From contig NZ_LMRD01000012.1 in NCBI RefSeq assembly GCF_001425575.1, forward strand, positions 62,001 to 126,000: a DNA stretch of 64,000 nucleotides, written 5' to 3'. Below, piece after piece: positions 49,661 to 58,097 of the stretch. A program made the position numbers and the translations under genes. Position 1 is the first letter of the stretch. Every line of letters starts with the position of its first letter. Source of the DNA: Aurantimonas sp. Leaf443. GTDB taxonomy: Bacteria; Pseudomonadota; Alphaproteobacteria; Rhizobiales; Rhizobiaceae. The notes below the pieces were generated by a model. That model worked only from the letters and a program-made list of their open reading frames with translations. It was not told the origin of the DNA and ran no database searches.

Positions 49661-50464
49661 TCAGCTCCGGATCGCGATCGCCGAGAGCTGACGCCCGTAA
49701 TCGGCTTCCCCGCGATGTGTGGCGCGGCGGTAGGAGAAGAAGGCCCCCGGCTCGCCATAGGTGCAGCGGCCGATGAAGTGCGCCGTCGTTCCGGCGGCCG
49801 CGAGGCGCGAGACGATGAAGCCGGGCAGGTCGAACTGGCGCTTGTCCGCGCCTTCGCCCGGCGCGAAGAAACGGACGCGCGATGCATCGTCCGCGAGGAC
49901 CTCGTCCATCATCGCCGTGCCGACTTCGTAATTCGCCTGGGTGATCGTGGGGCCGAGCACGGCGACGATGGAGGAACGCGCGGCGCCCGCCGCTTCCATC
50001 GCCTCGATCGTCGCCTCCAGGACGCCGCCGAGCGCCCCGCGCCAGCCGGCATGGGCGGCGCCGACGACGCCGTTCGCCGCGTCGCAGAACAGGACGGGGC
50101 CGCAATCGGCGGTGACGACGCCGATGGCAAGGCCGGGCGTCGCGGTCACGATGCCGTCGGCGCGCGGCCGCTCGGCCGGGAAGGGAGCGTCGACGGTGAC
50201 GGCCGTCGCCGAATGGGTCTGCCAGGGCGAGACGATGTCCTGGCCGGGAAAGCCGAGTTCGGCGCCCATGCGCCGCCGGTTCTCCGCGACCGCCTCCGGC
50301 TCGTCATGCGAGCCGATGCCGGCGTTGAGGCTCTCGTAGAGGCCGGCCGACACGCCGCCGCAGCGGGTGAAGAAGCCGTGGGACACGGCCGGCCGGTCGA
50401 GCTGCGCTGCGCGCAGGACCATGGGGCCGGCAAGGGCGGTGGAGACGACGCGTTGTTCGGACAT
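49661..50464 (-). CDS. pgeF: Multicopper-like purine nucleoside phosphorylase / peptidoglycan editing factor
   Basis: A 267-residue protein of the YfiH/PgeF family. The conserved metal-ligand residues are in SPWQTHSATAV, GVVTADCGPVLFCD and GAAHAGWRGAL, supplying His, Cys and His. In E. coli PgeF removes misincorporated amino acids from peptidoglycan precursors, while other members show adenosine deaminase/phosphorylase or laccase activity in vitro. The ATG at 50464 is supported by the conserved N-terminal region. It follows midA by 32 bases in the lgt operon. Confidence 0.92.
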   Translation of the reverse strand: MSEQRVVSTALAGPMVLRAAQLDRPAVSHGFFTRCGGVSAGLYESLNAGIGSHDEPEAVAENRRRMGAELGFPGQDIVSPWQTHSATAVTVDAPFPAERPRADGIVTATPGLAIGVVTADCGPVLFCDAANGVVGAAHAGWRGALGGVLEATIEAMEAAGAARSSIVAVLGPTITQANYEVGTAMMDEVLADDASRVRFFAPGEGADKRQFDLPGFIVSRLAAAGTTAHFIGRCTYGEPGAFFSYRRATHRGEADYGRQLSAIAIRS

Positions 50465-50496
50465 GGCGGGGATGGTGGGCGAGGGTCCCCGCGAAG

Positions 50497-51618
50497 TCAA
50501 TCGGCCGGGCGCAGCCCGAACGGGGGCAGGGCGAGCGGGCGGCTGGCGCCGCAGATCGCCTTGAACAGGCGTCCCATCTGGCCGGCGCCGGGGCCCGCCA
50601 GGCGCTTGGCGGCGGCCCGGATCGAATCCTGCTCGCCGAGCGCCTTGCCGCGCGAGAGCGCGCCGGCGCGCTCGTTCAGCCCGAGCGCGAGGAGGAAGTC
50701 GCCCTGCGTGACCGTGGGCGAGACCGAGAGCCCGGCGGCCGTCAGCTCGCGGGCGATGGAATGGAAATCGACATGGCTCGTCACGTCCGCCGTGCCGGGC
50801 GCTTCGAGCGGATCGGCGAAGCCGTGGTCCTTCACCGCCTGCAGCGTGTCGCCGTAGCCCGGCCGCGCATGGCCGTAGTCGATGAGGAGGCAGGCCCCGC
50901 CATGGGCGGCGATCCGAGCCCCGATGGCCGCCGTCTGGCGCTCGCGCGAGGGCGAAAGCTCGACGATGTCGCCCTTGGCGGGGACGGGGAGGCCGAGCTT
51001 GGCGGGATCGATGCGCGCTTCGCCGCCCGCCACCTCGAAGACCAGCGCGCCTGTCTTGCGCTCGCGCACCACGCAGCGCTCGATCCAGCGTCCGCCGGAA
51101 TGGACGAACTGCCGGATCGGCAGCGCGTCGAGGAGTTCGTTGGCGACGAGGATGGTCGGTCTGGCCTCGATCTCCTCCAGGCGCCGGACGTGGCGCAGAG
51201 GCAGGTCGAAGCGCGACAGCGTCTCGGCCTGCACCTGCGCGAGACGGTCGCTCACCTCCACGAGGCGGATCTCGGCGGCCTTCAGGCAGGCGGGCGCCGC
51301 CGAGCGCAGCGTGCGCAGCATGTCGGCCATCAGCGTGCCGCGCCCCGGCCCGATCTCGGCGAGGACGAAGGGCGTCGGGCGCCCGAGCGCCATCCACGCG
51401 CTCGCGACCCAGGCGCCGAGGAGTTCGCCGAAGATCTGGTGGATCTCGGGCGCGGTGGTGAAGTCGCCGCCGCGGCCGAAGGGCTCGGCCGTCGTGTAAT
51501 AGCCGGCCGCCTCGTCGAGGAGCGCCAGGGACCAGTAGCGCTCGATCGTCATCGGTCCGCGCCGCGCGATCTCGTCCGCGATCCGGCCCGCCAGATCGCC
51601 CTGGACGGCCCGGCTCAC
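50497..51618 (-). CDS. MidA/NDUFAF7-type SAM-dependent methyltransferase
   Basis: A 373-residue methyltransferase. The SAM site EIGPGRGTLMADMLRTL lies near residue 88. SVSPTVTQGDFLLALGLNERA near residue 303 is characteristic of the MidA family; in mitochondria the homologue methylates an arginine of complex I subunit NDUFS2. NuoD would be the bacterial counterpart target, by inference. GTG at 51618 overlaps the lgt stop by 4 bases (GTGA), so the two are translationally coupled. The order lgt-midA-pgeF is conserved in Rhizobiales. Confidence 0.9.
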   Translation of the reverse strand: MSRAVQGDLAGRIADEIARRGPMTIERYWSLALLDEAAGYYTTAEPFGRGGDFTTAPEIHQIFGELLGAWVASAWMALGRPTPFVLAEIGPGRGTLMADMLRTLRSAAPACLKAAEIRLVEVSDRLAQVQAETLSRFDLPLRHVRRLEEIEARPTILVANELLDALPIRQFVHSGGRWIERCVVRERKTGALVFEVAGGEARIDPAKLGLPVPAKGDIVELSPSRERQTAAIGARIAAHGGACLLIDYGHARPGYGDTLQAVKDHGFADPLEAPGTADVTSHVDFHSIARELTAAGLSVSPTVTQGDFLLALGLNERAGALSRGKALGEQDSIRAAAKRLAGPGAGQMGRLFKAICGASRPLALPPFGLRPAD

Positions 51619-52493
51619 GGCCGCGCCGTCCCGGCCCGCGCCTCGTCGACGGGCTTGGGCTCGTAGACGCGCGTGCGCGCGCTCGCCATGCCCCAGAGAC
51701 CGACGAGGAGCATCGGGATCGAGAGCACCATGCCCATGGTCAGCCAGCCGCCGTAGAGATAGCCGAGCTGCACGTCGGGCATGCGGAAGAACTCCACGAA
51801 GATGCGCGCGCAGCCGTAGAGGAAGATGAACGCCCCGCCCACGAAGCGCGGCTTGCGCAGCATCAGGAAATGGTGGGTGAGAAGGCGCAGGACGAGGAAG
51901 AGCACGATACCCTCGAGCGCCGCCTCGTAGAGCTGGCTCGGGTGGCGCGGCTCGGGGCCGGCCTCGGGGAAGACCATGGCCCAGGCCACGCTCGTCGGGG
52001 CGCCCCAGAGTTCGCCGTTGATGAAATTGGCGATGCGCCCGAAGAACAGGCCGAAGGGCACGGACGCGGCGACGACGTCGACGAGGCTCCAGAACGGGAC
52101 CTTGTAGTTGCGACAGAACAGCGCCATCGCCACCGTCACGCCGATCAGCCCGCCGTGGAAGGACATGCCCCCCTCCCAGACGCGGAACACGGCCAGCGGC
52201 TCCTCGATGTAGCGGGCGAAGTCGTAGAACAGGACGGAGCCGAGGCGCCCGCCCAGGACGATGCCGAGCGTGATGTAGAGGATGAAGTCGTCGATGTCGG
52301 TGCGGGTGATCGGCGAGACGCCGTTGGGCCACAGGCGCGGCGTGCCGGCGAGATGTCGCCCGTAGAGCCAGCCGCACAGGATGCCGGCGACGTAGGACAG
52401 GCCGTACCAGCGCAGCTGCAGGGGGCCGAGTTCGAGGAAGACGGGGTCGATCTGGGGATAGGTCAGAAGCCCGAGCGTGGAATAGGGAAACAT
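51615..52493 (-). CDS. lgt: Prolipoprotein diacylglyceryl transferase
   Basis: A 292-residue inner-membrane enzyme that adds diacylglyceryl to lipobox Cys, the first lipoprotein maturation step. The family signature near residue 150, FFGRIANFINGELWG, is followed by RHPSQLYEAALEG with the conserved Glu, and HGGLIGV (the essential His-Gly-Gly) is near residue 115. About seven membrane helices are visible. The ATG at 52493 matches the family start. It leads the minus-strand operon with midA, pgeF and the M24 gene, diverging from ubiK. Confidence 0.96.
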   Translation of the reverse strand: MFPYSTLGLLTYPQIDPVFLELGPLQLRWYGLSYVAGILCGWLYGRHLAGTPRLWPNGVSPITRTDIDDFILYITLGIVLGGRLGSVLFYDFARYIEEPLAVFRVWEGGMSFHGGLIGVTVAMALFCRNYKVPFWSLVDVVAASVPFGLFFGRIANFINGELWGAPTSVAWAMVFPEAGPEPRHPSQLYEAALEGIVLFLVLRLLTHHFLMLRKPRFVGGAFIFLYGCARIFVEFFRMPDVQLGYLYGGWLTMGMVLSIPMLLVGLWGMASARTRVYEPKPVDEARAGTARP

Positions 52494-52730
52494 CGGTCCG
52501 CCGCAGCTTTCGGGGCGCGCCGGCCCCGGCTCATGGACCGGCCTTGCGGCCGCTGTCGCGCGGCCGGCCGGTGCCTCGCCGAAGGCCCGCGGCGGCCGCG
52601 CCGGGGCCACCCGGCGGAGGCGGCGGGACATTGGCCGCTCGCCCTGCCACGGTCAAGCGAGGCCGCCATTGCCAAGCGGGCGCCCTCTGCCTACCTCGAA
52701 GGTGAGAAACCGCCTGATCGGAGACTGTCC

Positions 52731-53027
52731 ATGACCACCACCCGGGGACCCAACCGCGTGCTCGACGAGTTCGCGCGGATGATGACGGACGCCGCCGGTG
52801 CGGCGCAGGGCGTCAAGCGCGAGCTAGAGACGGCGGTGCGCTCGCAGGGCGAACGCCTCCTCAACACGATGGACCTCGTCCAGCGCGAGGAGTTCGACGC
52901 CGTGCGCGAGATGGCGGCCCGCGCCCGCATGGAGAACGAGGCGCTGAAGAAGCGGCTCGACGAGCTGGAGGCCAGAATGGCCGCCGCCGGCAGCGTCCCG
53001 ACGCCGCCGAGCTCGCCCGCCTATTGA
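52731..53027 (+). CDS. ubiK: UbiK/BMFP family accessory protein
   Basis: A 98-residue coiled-coil protein of the UbiK (DUF526, Brucella membrane fusogenic protein) family. The amphipathic helix RVLDEFARMMTDAAGAAQGV is followed by the C-terminal coiled coil FDAVREMAARARMENEALKK. UbiK supports the soluble steps of ubiquinone synthesis in proteobacteria, and BMFP has membrane-fusing activity in vitro. GGAGA lies 7 bases before the ATG at 52731. It is divergent from lgt. Confidence 0.9.
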   Translation: MTTTRGPNRVLDEFARMMTDAAGAAQGVKRELETAVRSQGERLLNTMDLVQREEFDAVREMAARARMENEALKKRLDELEARMAAAGSVPTPPSSPAY

Positions 53028-53148
53028 GGCGACGCGGCCGGCGGCGGCTTCGGCCGAGGCCGGCGAGGCGCCCGCGACAGGGCGAAAACGCCTGCGAAAG
53101 CTGCCGGCGAGGCGGCTTCCGCAGGGGTCGCGCGAGCCTCGCGCAAGC

Positions 53149-53432
53149 TTATCCACAGGCTTTCAACAGAAATCGCCGGATACCGGCGCCGGCGATTCAG
53201 CGCCAAAAGGCGTGGTGCGGGAGTCGCTTAACGCGCATCCTCCCTCGTCGAATCGTCCTCGTCCACACGAAGATTGGTTAATTTTCCGTTCCTCCCCTTA
53301 AGCCGGCGAGTCCCCGGTTATATGCTGATTTTCAAGGGTGATTCGTTCCGTGGCGGAAACGGGGCATCCGACGGGGGCTCGCGATGCGGCACATGCGGGG
53401 GCCCCGATTTCGCGGCACGAGGAACCGGAATC
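53149..53432. promoter_or_regulatory. DnaA box and GANTC cluster upstream of ybjN
   Basis: TTATCCACA at 53149-53157 is a perfect DnaA box. Six GANTC sites (methylated by CcrM in this group) lie at 53194, 53221, 53250, 53308, 53340 and 53428; in 240 bases of this composition about one is expected. An AT-richer stretch lies at 53265-53300. Together these suggest cell-cycle control of the ybjN-proC transcript, or an origin-like element. No gene lies in 53028-53439. Confidence 0.5.
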
Positions 53433-53439
53433 GGACGAC

Positions 53440-53940
53440 ATGACCTTCAGCATGCAATCGGTGGTTCGCCAGTCGAACCCGGTGGACGTGATCGAACTCG
53501 TCGCCACCTCCCGCGAGTGGAGCTTCGAGCGCTCCTGCGAGGATGAGATCGCGGTCTCGGTCCGCGGCCTTTGGACGGACTATTCCGTCTCCCTCTCCTG
53601 GATGGAGGACTGCGAGGCCCTGCATCTGGCCTGCGCCTTCGACCTCAAGATCCCCGAGCATCGGCGCGTCGAGGCGCTGCGGCTCGTCTCGATGATCAAC
53701 GAGCAGCTCGTCATCGGCCATTTCGACATCTGGCAGGACCAGGGCGCGGTGATGTTCCGCCACGCGCTGCTTCTCACCGGCGGTCTCGACCCGACGAGCC
53801 GGCAGGCCGAGCGCATCCTGGCGCTGGGGCTGGAGAGCTGCGAGCGCTTCTATCAGGCGTTCCAGTTCGTCGTCTGGGGCGACCGGACGGCGGCGGACGG
53901 GCTGAAGCTGTCGCTGTTCGAAACCGTCGGCCAGGCCTGA
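53440..53940 (+). CDS. YbjN domain-containing protein
   Basis: A 166-residue protein of the alphaproteobacterial YbjN family. VVRQSNPVDVIELVATSREW at residues about 7-26 and VSLSWMEDCEALHLACAFDLK form the conserved core. It is soluble, with a type III secretion chaperone-like fold inferred from the family, and function unknown. ATG 53440 is chosen to match the short N-terminus of rhizobial homologues; an upstream GTG at 53338 would add 34 poorly conserved residues. It leads an operon with proC (2 bases between) and csaA. Confidence 0.85.
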   Translation: MTFSMQSVVRQSNPVDVIELVATSREWSFERSCEDEIAVSVRGLWTDYSVSLSWMEDCEALHLACAFDLKIPEHRRVEALRLVSMINEQLVIGHFDIWQDQGAVMFRHALLLTGGLDPTSRQAERILALGLESCERFYQAFQFVVWGDRTAADGLKLSLFETVGQA

Positions 53941-53942
53941 CC

Positions 53943-54758
53943 ATGCTGGACGCCGGCAAGCGCCTTCTGCTTCTGGGCGGTGGCAACATGGGCACGGCCA
54001 TGCTCGGCGGCTGGCTGGAGGCGGGCCTGCCCGGCGAAAGCGTCACCGTGGTCGATCCGCGCCTCGGCGACGCGCTGCGGCCCTTCGTCGAAGAGCGCGG
54101 CGTCATCCATTCTACATCCGTGCCGCCCGAGCCCGTGGACATCGTCGTCCTGGCGGTGAAGCCGCAGATGATGGGCGAGGCGCTGCCCACGCTCTCGGCC
54201 GCGCTGACGCCCGGAACGCTCGCCGTTTCCGTCGCGGCCGGCACGAGCATCGCGACGCTCGAGGCCGCGCTCGGCGCCCGCGCCATCGTGCGCGCCATGC
54301 CCAACACGCCGGCTCTCATCCGCCGCGGCATCACCGGCGCCCATGCCAACGCGCGCTGCGGGCCGGCGGAGCGGGCGAGTGCCGAGGCGCTTCTTTCCGC
54401 CAGCGGCCCGGTGGAATGGGTGGACGGCGAGGCGCTGATCGACGCCGTCACCGCGCTTTCGGGCTCGGGGCCGGCCTATGTTTTCCACCTCGCCGAGGCG
54501 ATGGCGAAGGCCGGGGAGGCGCTCGGCCTGCCGGCCGACGTCGCCATGCGCCTTGCACGCCACACGGTGGCGGGGGCCGGCGAACTGATGATCCGCTCGA
54601 CCGATACGCCCGAGACGTTGCGCCGCAACGTGACCTCGCCGAACGGCACCACGCAGGCCGCCCTCGAGATCCTGATGGGCGACGAAGGCTTCGAGCCGCT
54701 GCTGCAACGGGCCATGACGGCCGCACGGGACCGCGCGACCGCGCTCTCCAAGGACTGA
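53943..54758 (+). CDS. proC: Pyrroline-5-carboxylate reductase
   Basis: A 271-residue NAD(P)H-dependent reductase for the last step of proline synthesis. The dinucleotide-binding GGGNMGTAMLGG lies at residues about 12-23, VRAMPNTPALI near 119 and the C-terminal family signature LRRNVTSPNGTTQAALEIL near 223. The start is 2 bases after the ybjN stop. The ATG is supported by the N-terminus beginning the Rossmann strand directly. Confidence 0.95.
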   Translation: MLDAGKRLLLLGGGNMGTAMLGGWLEAGLPGESVTVVDPRLGDALRPFVEERGVIHSTSVPPEPVDIVVLAVKPQMMGEALPTLSAALTPGTLAVSVAAGTSIATLEAALGARAIVRAMPNTPALIRRGITGAHANARCGPAERASAEALLSASGPVEWVDGEALIDAVTALSGSGPAYVFHLAEAMAKAGEALGLPADVAMRLARHTVAGAGELMIRSTDTPETLRRNVTSPNGTTQAALEILMGDEGFEPLLQRAMTAARDRATALSKD

Positions 54759-54764
54759 GTCCGC

Positions 54765-55127
54765 ATGGCCGACGACACGCAGACCCCTTCGCCCGAGATC
54801 GCCTACGACACGTTCGCCGCCGTCGATATCCGCGTCGGCACGATCGTGGAGGCCGACATCTTCCCGCAGGCGCGCAAACCCGCCTACCGGCTCCTGATCG
54901 ATTTCGGCGAGACGATCGGCCTGAAGAAGTCCTCGGCGCAGATCACGGTGCACTACGCCCCGCAGGATCTCGTCGGGCGTCAGGTCATGGCCGTCGTCAA
55001 CTTCCCGCCGCGCCAGATCGGGCCGATGCGCTCGGAAGTTCTGACGCTGGGCGCGCCCGATCCGGCCGGCGCCGTCGTCCTCATCGCCCCGGACCATCCC
55101 GTGCCGAACGGGGCGCGGATGTTCTGA
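54765..55127 (+). CDS. csaA: CsaA-like tRNA-binding protein
   Basis: A 120-residue EMAP/tRNA-binding domain protein. YDTFAAVDIRVGTIVEADIF, QITVHYAPQDLVGRQVMAVVNFPPRQIGP and EVLTLGAPD are the OB-fold signatures of CsaA, a dimeric chaperone-like protein that in Bacillus interacts with SecA. The role in alphaproteobacteria is not established. It follows proC by 6 bases and converges with the kinase gene (18 bases). Confidence 0.92.
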   Translation: MADDTQTPSPEIAYDTFAAVDIRVGTIVEADIFPQARKPAYRLLIDFGETIGLKKSSAQITVHYAPQDLVGRQVMAVVNFPPRQIGPMRSEVLTLGAPDPAGAVVLIAPDHPVPNGARMF

Positions 55128-55145
55128 ACGCGGCCCGCGACCGGC

Positions 55146-56546
55146 TCAGGCGGGCACGCGCACCAGCGCGCGCAGGCCGCCGAGCGCGCTGTCGCCGAGA
55201 AGGATGTCGCCGCCATGGCTGCGGGCGATGTCGCGGGCGATCGCCAGCCCCAGCCCCGTGCCGCCGCTGTCGATGTTGCGCGCCGTGTCGAGCCGCACGA
55301 AGGGCTTGAACACTTCCTCGCGCTCCGACGGCGCGATGCCCGGACCGTCGTCCTCCACCACGACCGACAGCCAGCGCCCCTCGTGACGGGCGGTGATGTG
55401 CACGGTCTCGCCGTGGCGCATGGCGTTGGCGACGATGTTGGTGACCATGCGCGAGAAGGAATCGGGCCGCACCGTGACGCGCGGATCGCCGGCGACGTCG
55501 ACGCTGACCTTGCGCCCCTTCAGCGTGCCTTCGCCGACGAAGCGGTTCAGCATCGCCTCGAGGTCGAGCTCGCCGACGTCCTCGCCGGCCTCGCCCTTGG
55601 CGAAGGCGAGATAGCCTTCCAGCATGCGCTGCATCTCGTCGATGTCGCGCTGCAGCTCGTCGATGTCCTCGCTTTCGCCGAGGAGCGCGAGCTGCAGGCG
55701 GAAGCGGGTGAGGACGGTGCGCAGGTCGTGGCTCACCCCGTTCAGCATCTGCGTGCGCTGCTCGATCTGCCGCTCGATGCGGTCGCGCATCTGGATGAAG
55801 GCGAGCGAGGCGCGGCGCACTTCCGAGGCGCCGCGCGGGCGGAACTCCTGCGGCATGGGCTGGCCGCGCCCGAACCCTTCCGCGGCGGCCGCGAGCGCCT
55901 GGATCGGCCGGATCTGGTTGCGCAGGAAGAGGACGGCGATGACGAGGAGGACGAGCGAGGTCGCCACCATCCAGACGAGGAAGATATGGGTGTTGGACGC
56001 GTAGGCCGAGTTGCGCGGCGCGAAGACGCGCAGCACGCGGTCGCTGAGGAGGATGCGGATCTCCACGATCTTCGAATTGCCCACCGTGTCGATCCAGAAG
56101 GGCCGCGCGATGCGGTCCTCCAGCTCGTCGGACAGGATGCCGTCGAGAATCGAGAAGAACGGCCGCTCGGCGGGCGCGGGCAGCGGCTCCAGCGGCAGGA
56201 GCGCGATGGTGAGGTCCAGCCGCTCGCGGGCGATGCGCACGAGCTGCTCCGGATCGGCGTCCGGGGGCGCGGTCTCCACGAGGTCGACGATGGCGGCGAT
56301 GTCGCGCACCACCGCCGTCGACAGGCGCTGCGTGACGAGCTGCCAGTGCCGCTCCATGAACACGACGGTGACGACGCATTGCAGGAGCACCATCGGGGCG
56401 ATGATGATGATGAGCGAGCGGGCGTAGAGGCTCTTGGGCGTCAGGCGCTGGGCGAAGCGCGGGATGCGCCGCAGTGGTCCGCGCCAGAGATCGATGCGGG
56501 GCAGGGCGCGGGAGACGCGCGGACGCATCCGGTCGAGGAGGGTCAC
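55146..56546 (-). CDS. EnvZ-type sensor histidine kinase
   Basis: A 466-residue kinase with two membrane helices (about 45-65 and 187-208) around a periplasmic loop of roughly 120 residues, a HAMP domain (209-262), a HisKA with His273 in NGVSHDLRTVLTR and an HATPase (NIVANAMRHG, DDGPGIAP, GTGLGLAIA). The start is GTG at 56546: AGGAAGG lies 6 bases upstream, whereas a GTG at 56603 lacks a ribosome-binding site. Upstream genes encode a response regulator (82 bases away) and a MarR protein. The HisKA sequence resembles EnvZ; the signal is unknown. Confidence 0.9.
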   Translation of the reverse strand: MTLLDRMRPRVSRALPRIDLWRGPLRRIPRFAQRLTPKSLYARSLIIIIAPMVLLQCVVTVVFMERHWQLVTQRLSTAVVRDIAAIVDLVETAPPDADPEQLVRIARERLDLTIALLPLEPLPAPAERPFFSILDGILSDELEDRIARPFWIDTVGNSKIVEIRILLSDRVLRVFAPRNSAYASNTHIFLVWMVATSLVLLVIAVLFLRNQIRPIQALAAAAEGFGRGQPMPQEFRPRGASEVRRASLAFIQMRDRIERQIEQRTQMLNGVSHDLRTVLTRFRLQLALLGESEDIDELQRDIDEMQRMLEGYLAFAKGEAGEDVGELDLEAMLNRFVGEGTLKGRKVSVDVAGDPRVTVRPDSFSRMVTNIVANAMRHGETVHITARHEGRWLSVVVEDDGPGIAPSEREEVFKPFVRLDTARNIDSGGTGLGLAIARDIARSHGGDILLGDSALGGLRALVRVPA

Positions 56547-56628
56547 GATCGTCCTTCCTGGAGGAGAGGCCGGCCGGCGGCCGGCGTCGTCCGTAGCGTC
56601 CACGGGGGCGGCGGCGCGCGGCGGCCTT

Positions 56629-57354
56629 TCAGTCGATGTTCAGGCGATAACCTATACCGCGAACCGTCTGCAGCCACAGGGGATTTGCCGGATCGGCCTC
56701 GATCTTGCGGCGCAGCCGGTTGATCTGGACATCGACCGTGCGCTCGCCGACCTCCGTGTCGTCGCCGAGGAGGTCCTGCCGCGGCACTGTCTCGCCCGCC
56801 TTGCCGGCGAACTGGGCCATGATCTCCTGCTCGCGCTCGGTCAGCCGCACGCTTTCCTGGCCGCGCTTGAGCTCGCGGCGCGTGAGCGAGAAGGTGAAGG
56901 GGCCGAAGCGCACGGTCTCGATCTTCGGCGTCTGGCTCTGGTTTCCGCGGCGCATGACGTTGTTGACGCGCAGGAGCAGTTCGCGCGGATCGAACGGCTT
57001 GGTCAGATAGTCGTCGGCGCCCGCCTCCAGGCCCTCGATGCGATGCTCGATCTCCGAGCGCGCCGTCAGCATCAGCACCGGCCCGTCGCGCTTGACGCGG
57101 AAGGAGCGCACGAGGTCGACGCCGCTCTCTCCGGGCATCATGACGTCGACGATCAGAAGGTCGAAGTCGAGACCGCCGAGGATCTTGCGCGCTTCCGCCG
57201 CGTCCGCTGCGACCGAGACGCGAAAGCCCTTCTCGGAGAGGAAGCGCGACAGGAGCTGGCGGATGCGCCGGTCGTCGTCGACGACGAGAATGTGCGGCGC
57301 GTCGTCCTCGATCGACAGAGGCGCGCGAACCGGCGCCGCGGCGGGCTCGATCAT
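56629..57354 (-). CDS. OmpR-family response regulator (PetR-like)
   Basis: A 241-residue regulator with a receiver domain (phosphoacceptor Asp70 in LLIVDVMMPG, acidic triplet VVDDD at 24-28, Lys in DYLTKPFDP) and a winged-helix OmpR/PhoB DNA-binding domain ending GIGYRLNID. The order MarR then response regulator equals petP-petR in Rhodobacter capsulatus, where they sit near petABC; here petABC is about 15 kb away. Overlap with the MarR gene is 4 bases (ATGA). The kinase lies downstream. Confidence 0.9.
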   Translation of the reverse strand: MIEPAAAPVRAPLSIEDDAPHILVVDDDRRIRQLLSRFLSEKGFRVSVAADAAEARKILGGLDFDLLIVDVMMPGESGVDLVRSFRVKRDGPVLMLTARSEIEHRIEGLEAGADDYLTKPFDPRELLLRVNNVMRRGNQSQTPKIETVRFGPFTFSLTRRELKRGQESVRLTEREQEIMAQFAGKAGETVPRQDLLGDDTEVGERTVDVQINRLRRKIEADPANPLWLQTVRGIGYRLNID

Positions 57355-57920
57355 GGTGCGGGATCCTTCGTGATGCCCTTCTTGGCGAACCAGGCGCGCG
57401 TCGCCTCGCGATCCGTTCCCATGGCCATGAGGAACTGCGAGATCGCCGCCCGCTCCTCCGGCCGCGTCCCCGCCATCGCGGCGTCGATCCGGCGCACCTG
57501 CGCGCGCGACAGTTCCAGCGTCAGCGCCCGGCCCGTCTCGGTCGGGAAGAGGCAGCGCTGGCGCCTGTCGGCCTCGCCCGGCTCCTGGCGCACGAGATCG
57601 GCTTCCACCAGCTGGCGCAGCACGCGCGACAGCGACTGCTTGGTGATGCGCAGGAGATCGAGAAGGTCGGCCACCGTCATGCCGGGGTCGCGGTTGACGA
57701 AATGCAGGATGCGGTGATGCGCGCGGCCGAACCCGTAGCGCTCGAGGATCTCGTCGGCGTCGGAGGTGAACTCGCGATAGGCGAAGAAGAGAAGTTCGAT
57801 CAGCCGGAAGTCGAGCGCGCCGAGGGTCGGCAGCGCCTCGCGCACCAACCCCTCCGGGCTTCCGGCGTCCCGCACTCGGTCCGCATCGTCGGGGACCATC
57901 GCTGTCAGGCCTGCATGCAT
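57351..57920 (-). CDS. MarR-family regulator (PetP-like)
   Basis: A 189-residue winged-helix regulator with the MarR recognition helix region RITKQSLSRVLRQLVEADLV and wing PGEADRRQRCLFPTETG. The first 30 residues are variable. An ATG at 57920 is used; a GTG at 57935 and an ATG at 57899 are possible. It leads a three-gene operon (regulator, response regulator, kinase) and shares a 163-base intergenic region with divergent ilvE. Confidence 0.85.
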   Translation of the reverse strand: MHAGLTAMVPDDADRVRDAGSPEGLVREALPTLGALDFRLIELLFFAYREFTSDADEILERYGFGRAHHRILHFVNRDPGMTVADLLDLLRITKQSLSRVLRQLVEADLVRQEPGEADRRQRCLFPTETGRALTLELSRAQVRRIDAAMAGTRPEERAAISQFLMAMGTDREATRAWFAKKGITKDPAP

Positions 57921-57937
57921 AAAATAGGTCAGCACCG

Positions 57938-57966
57938 TTGACGTAATTTTCCCGTATTGTTACACC
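57938..57966 (+). promoter_or_regulatory. Candidate promoter of ilvE
   Basis: TTGACG (57938-57943) and TACACC (57961-57966) are 17 bases apart, in the MarR-ilvE intergenic region. The -35 is close to consensus, the -10 is weak. A MarR operator could overlap it. Confidence 0.45.
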
Positions 57967-58097
57967 CTGAAGCAGGGAGTGGAAACCGTCCGAAGCGGCG
58001 GTCGGCCAGGAAACCGACGTCGGCTCGACGCAGACCTCGGCCCGTTCCCGAACGAGACTTCACCAAGGGGAGAGGGCCCTCGTCGGCCGTAAACGTC

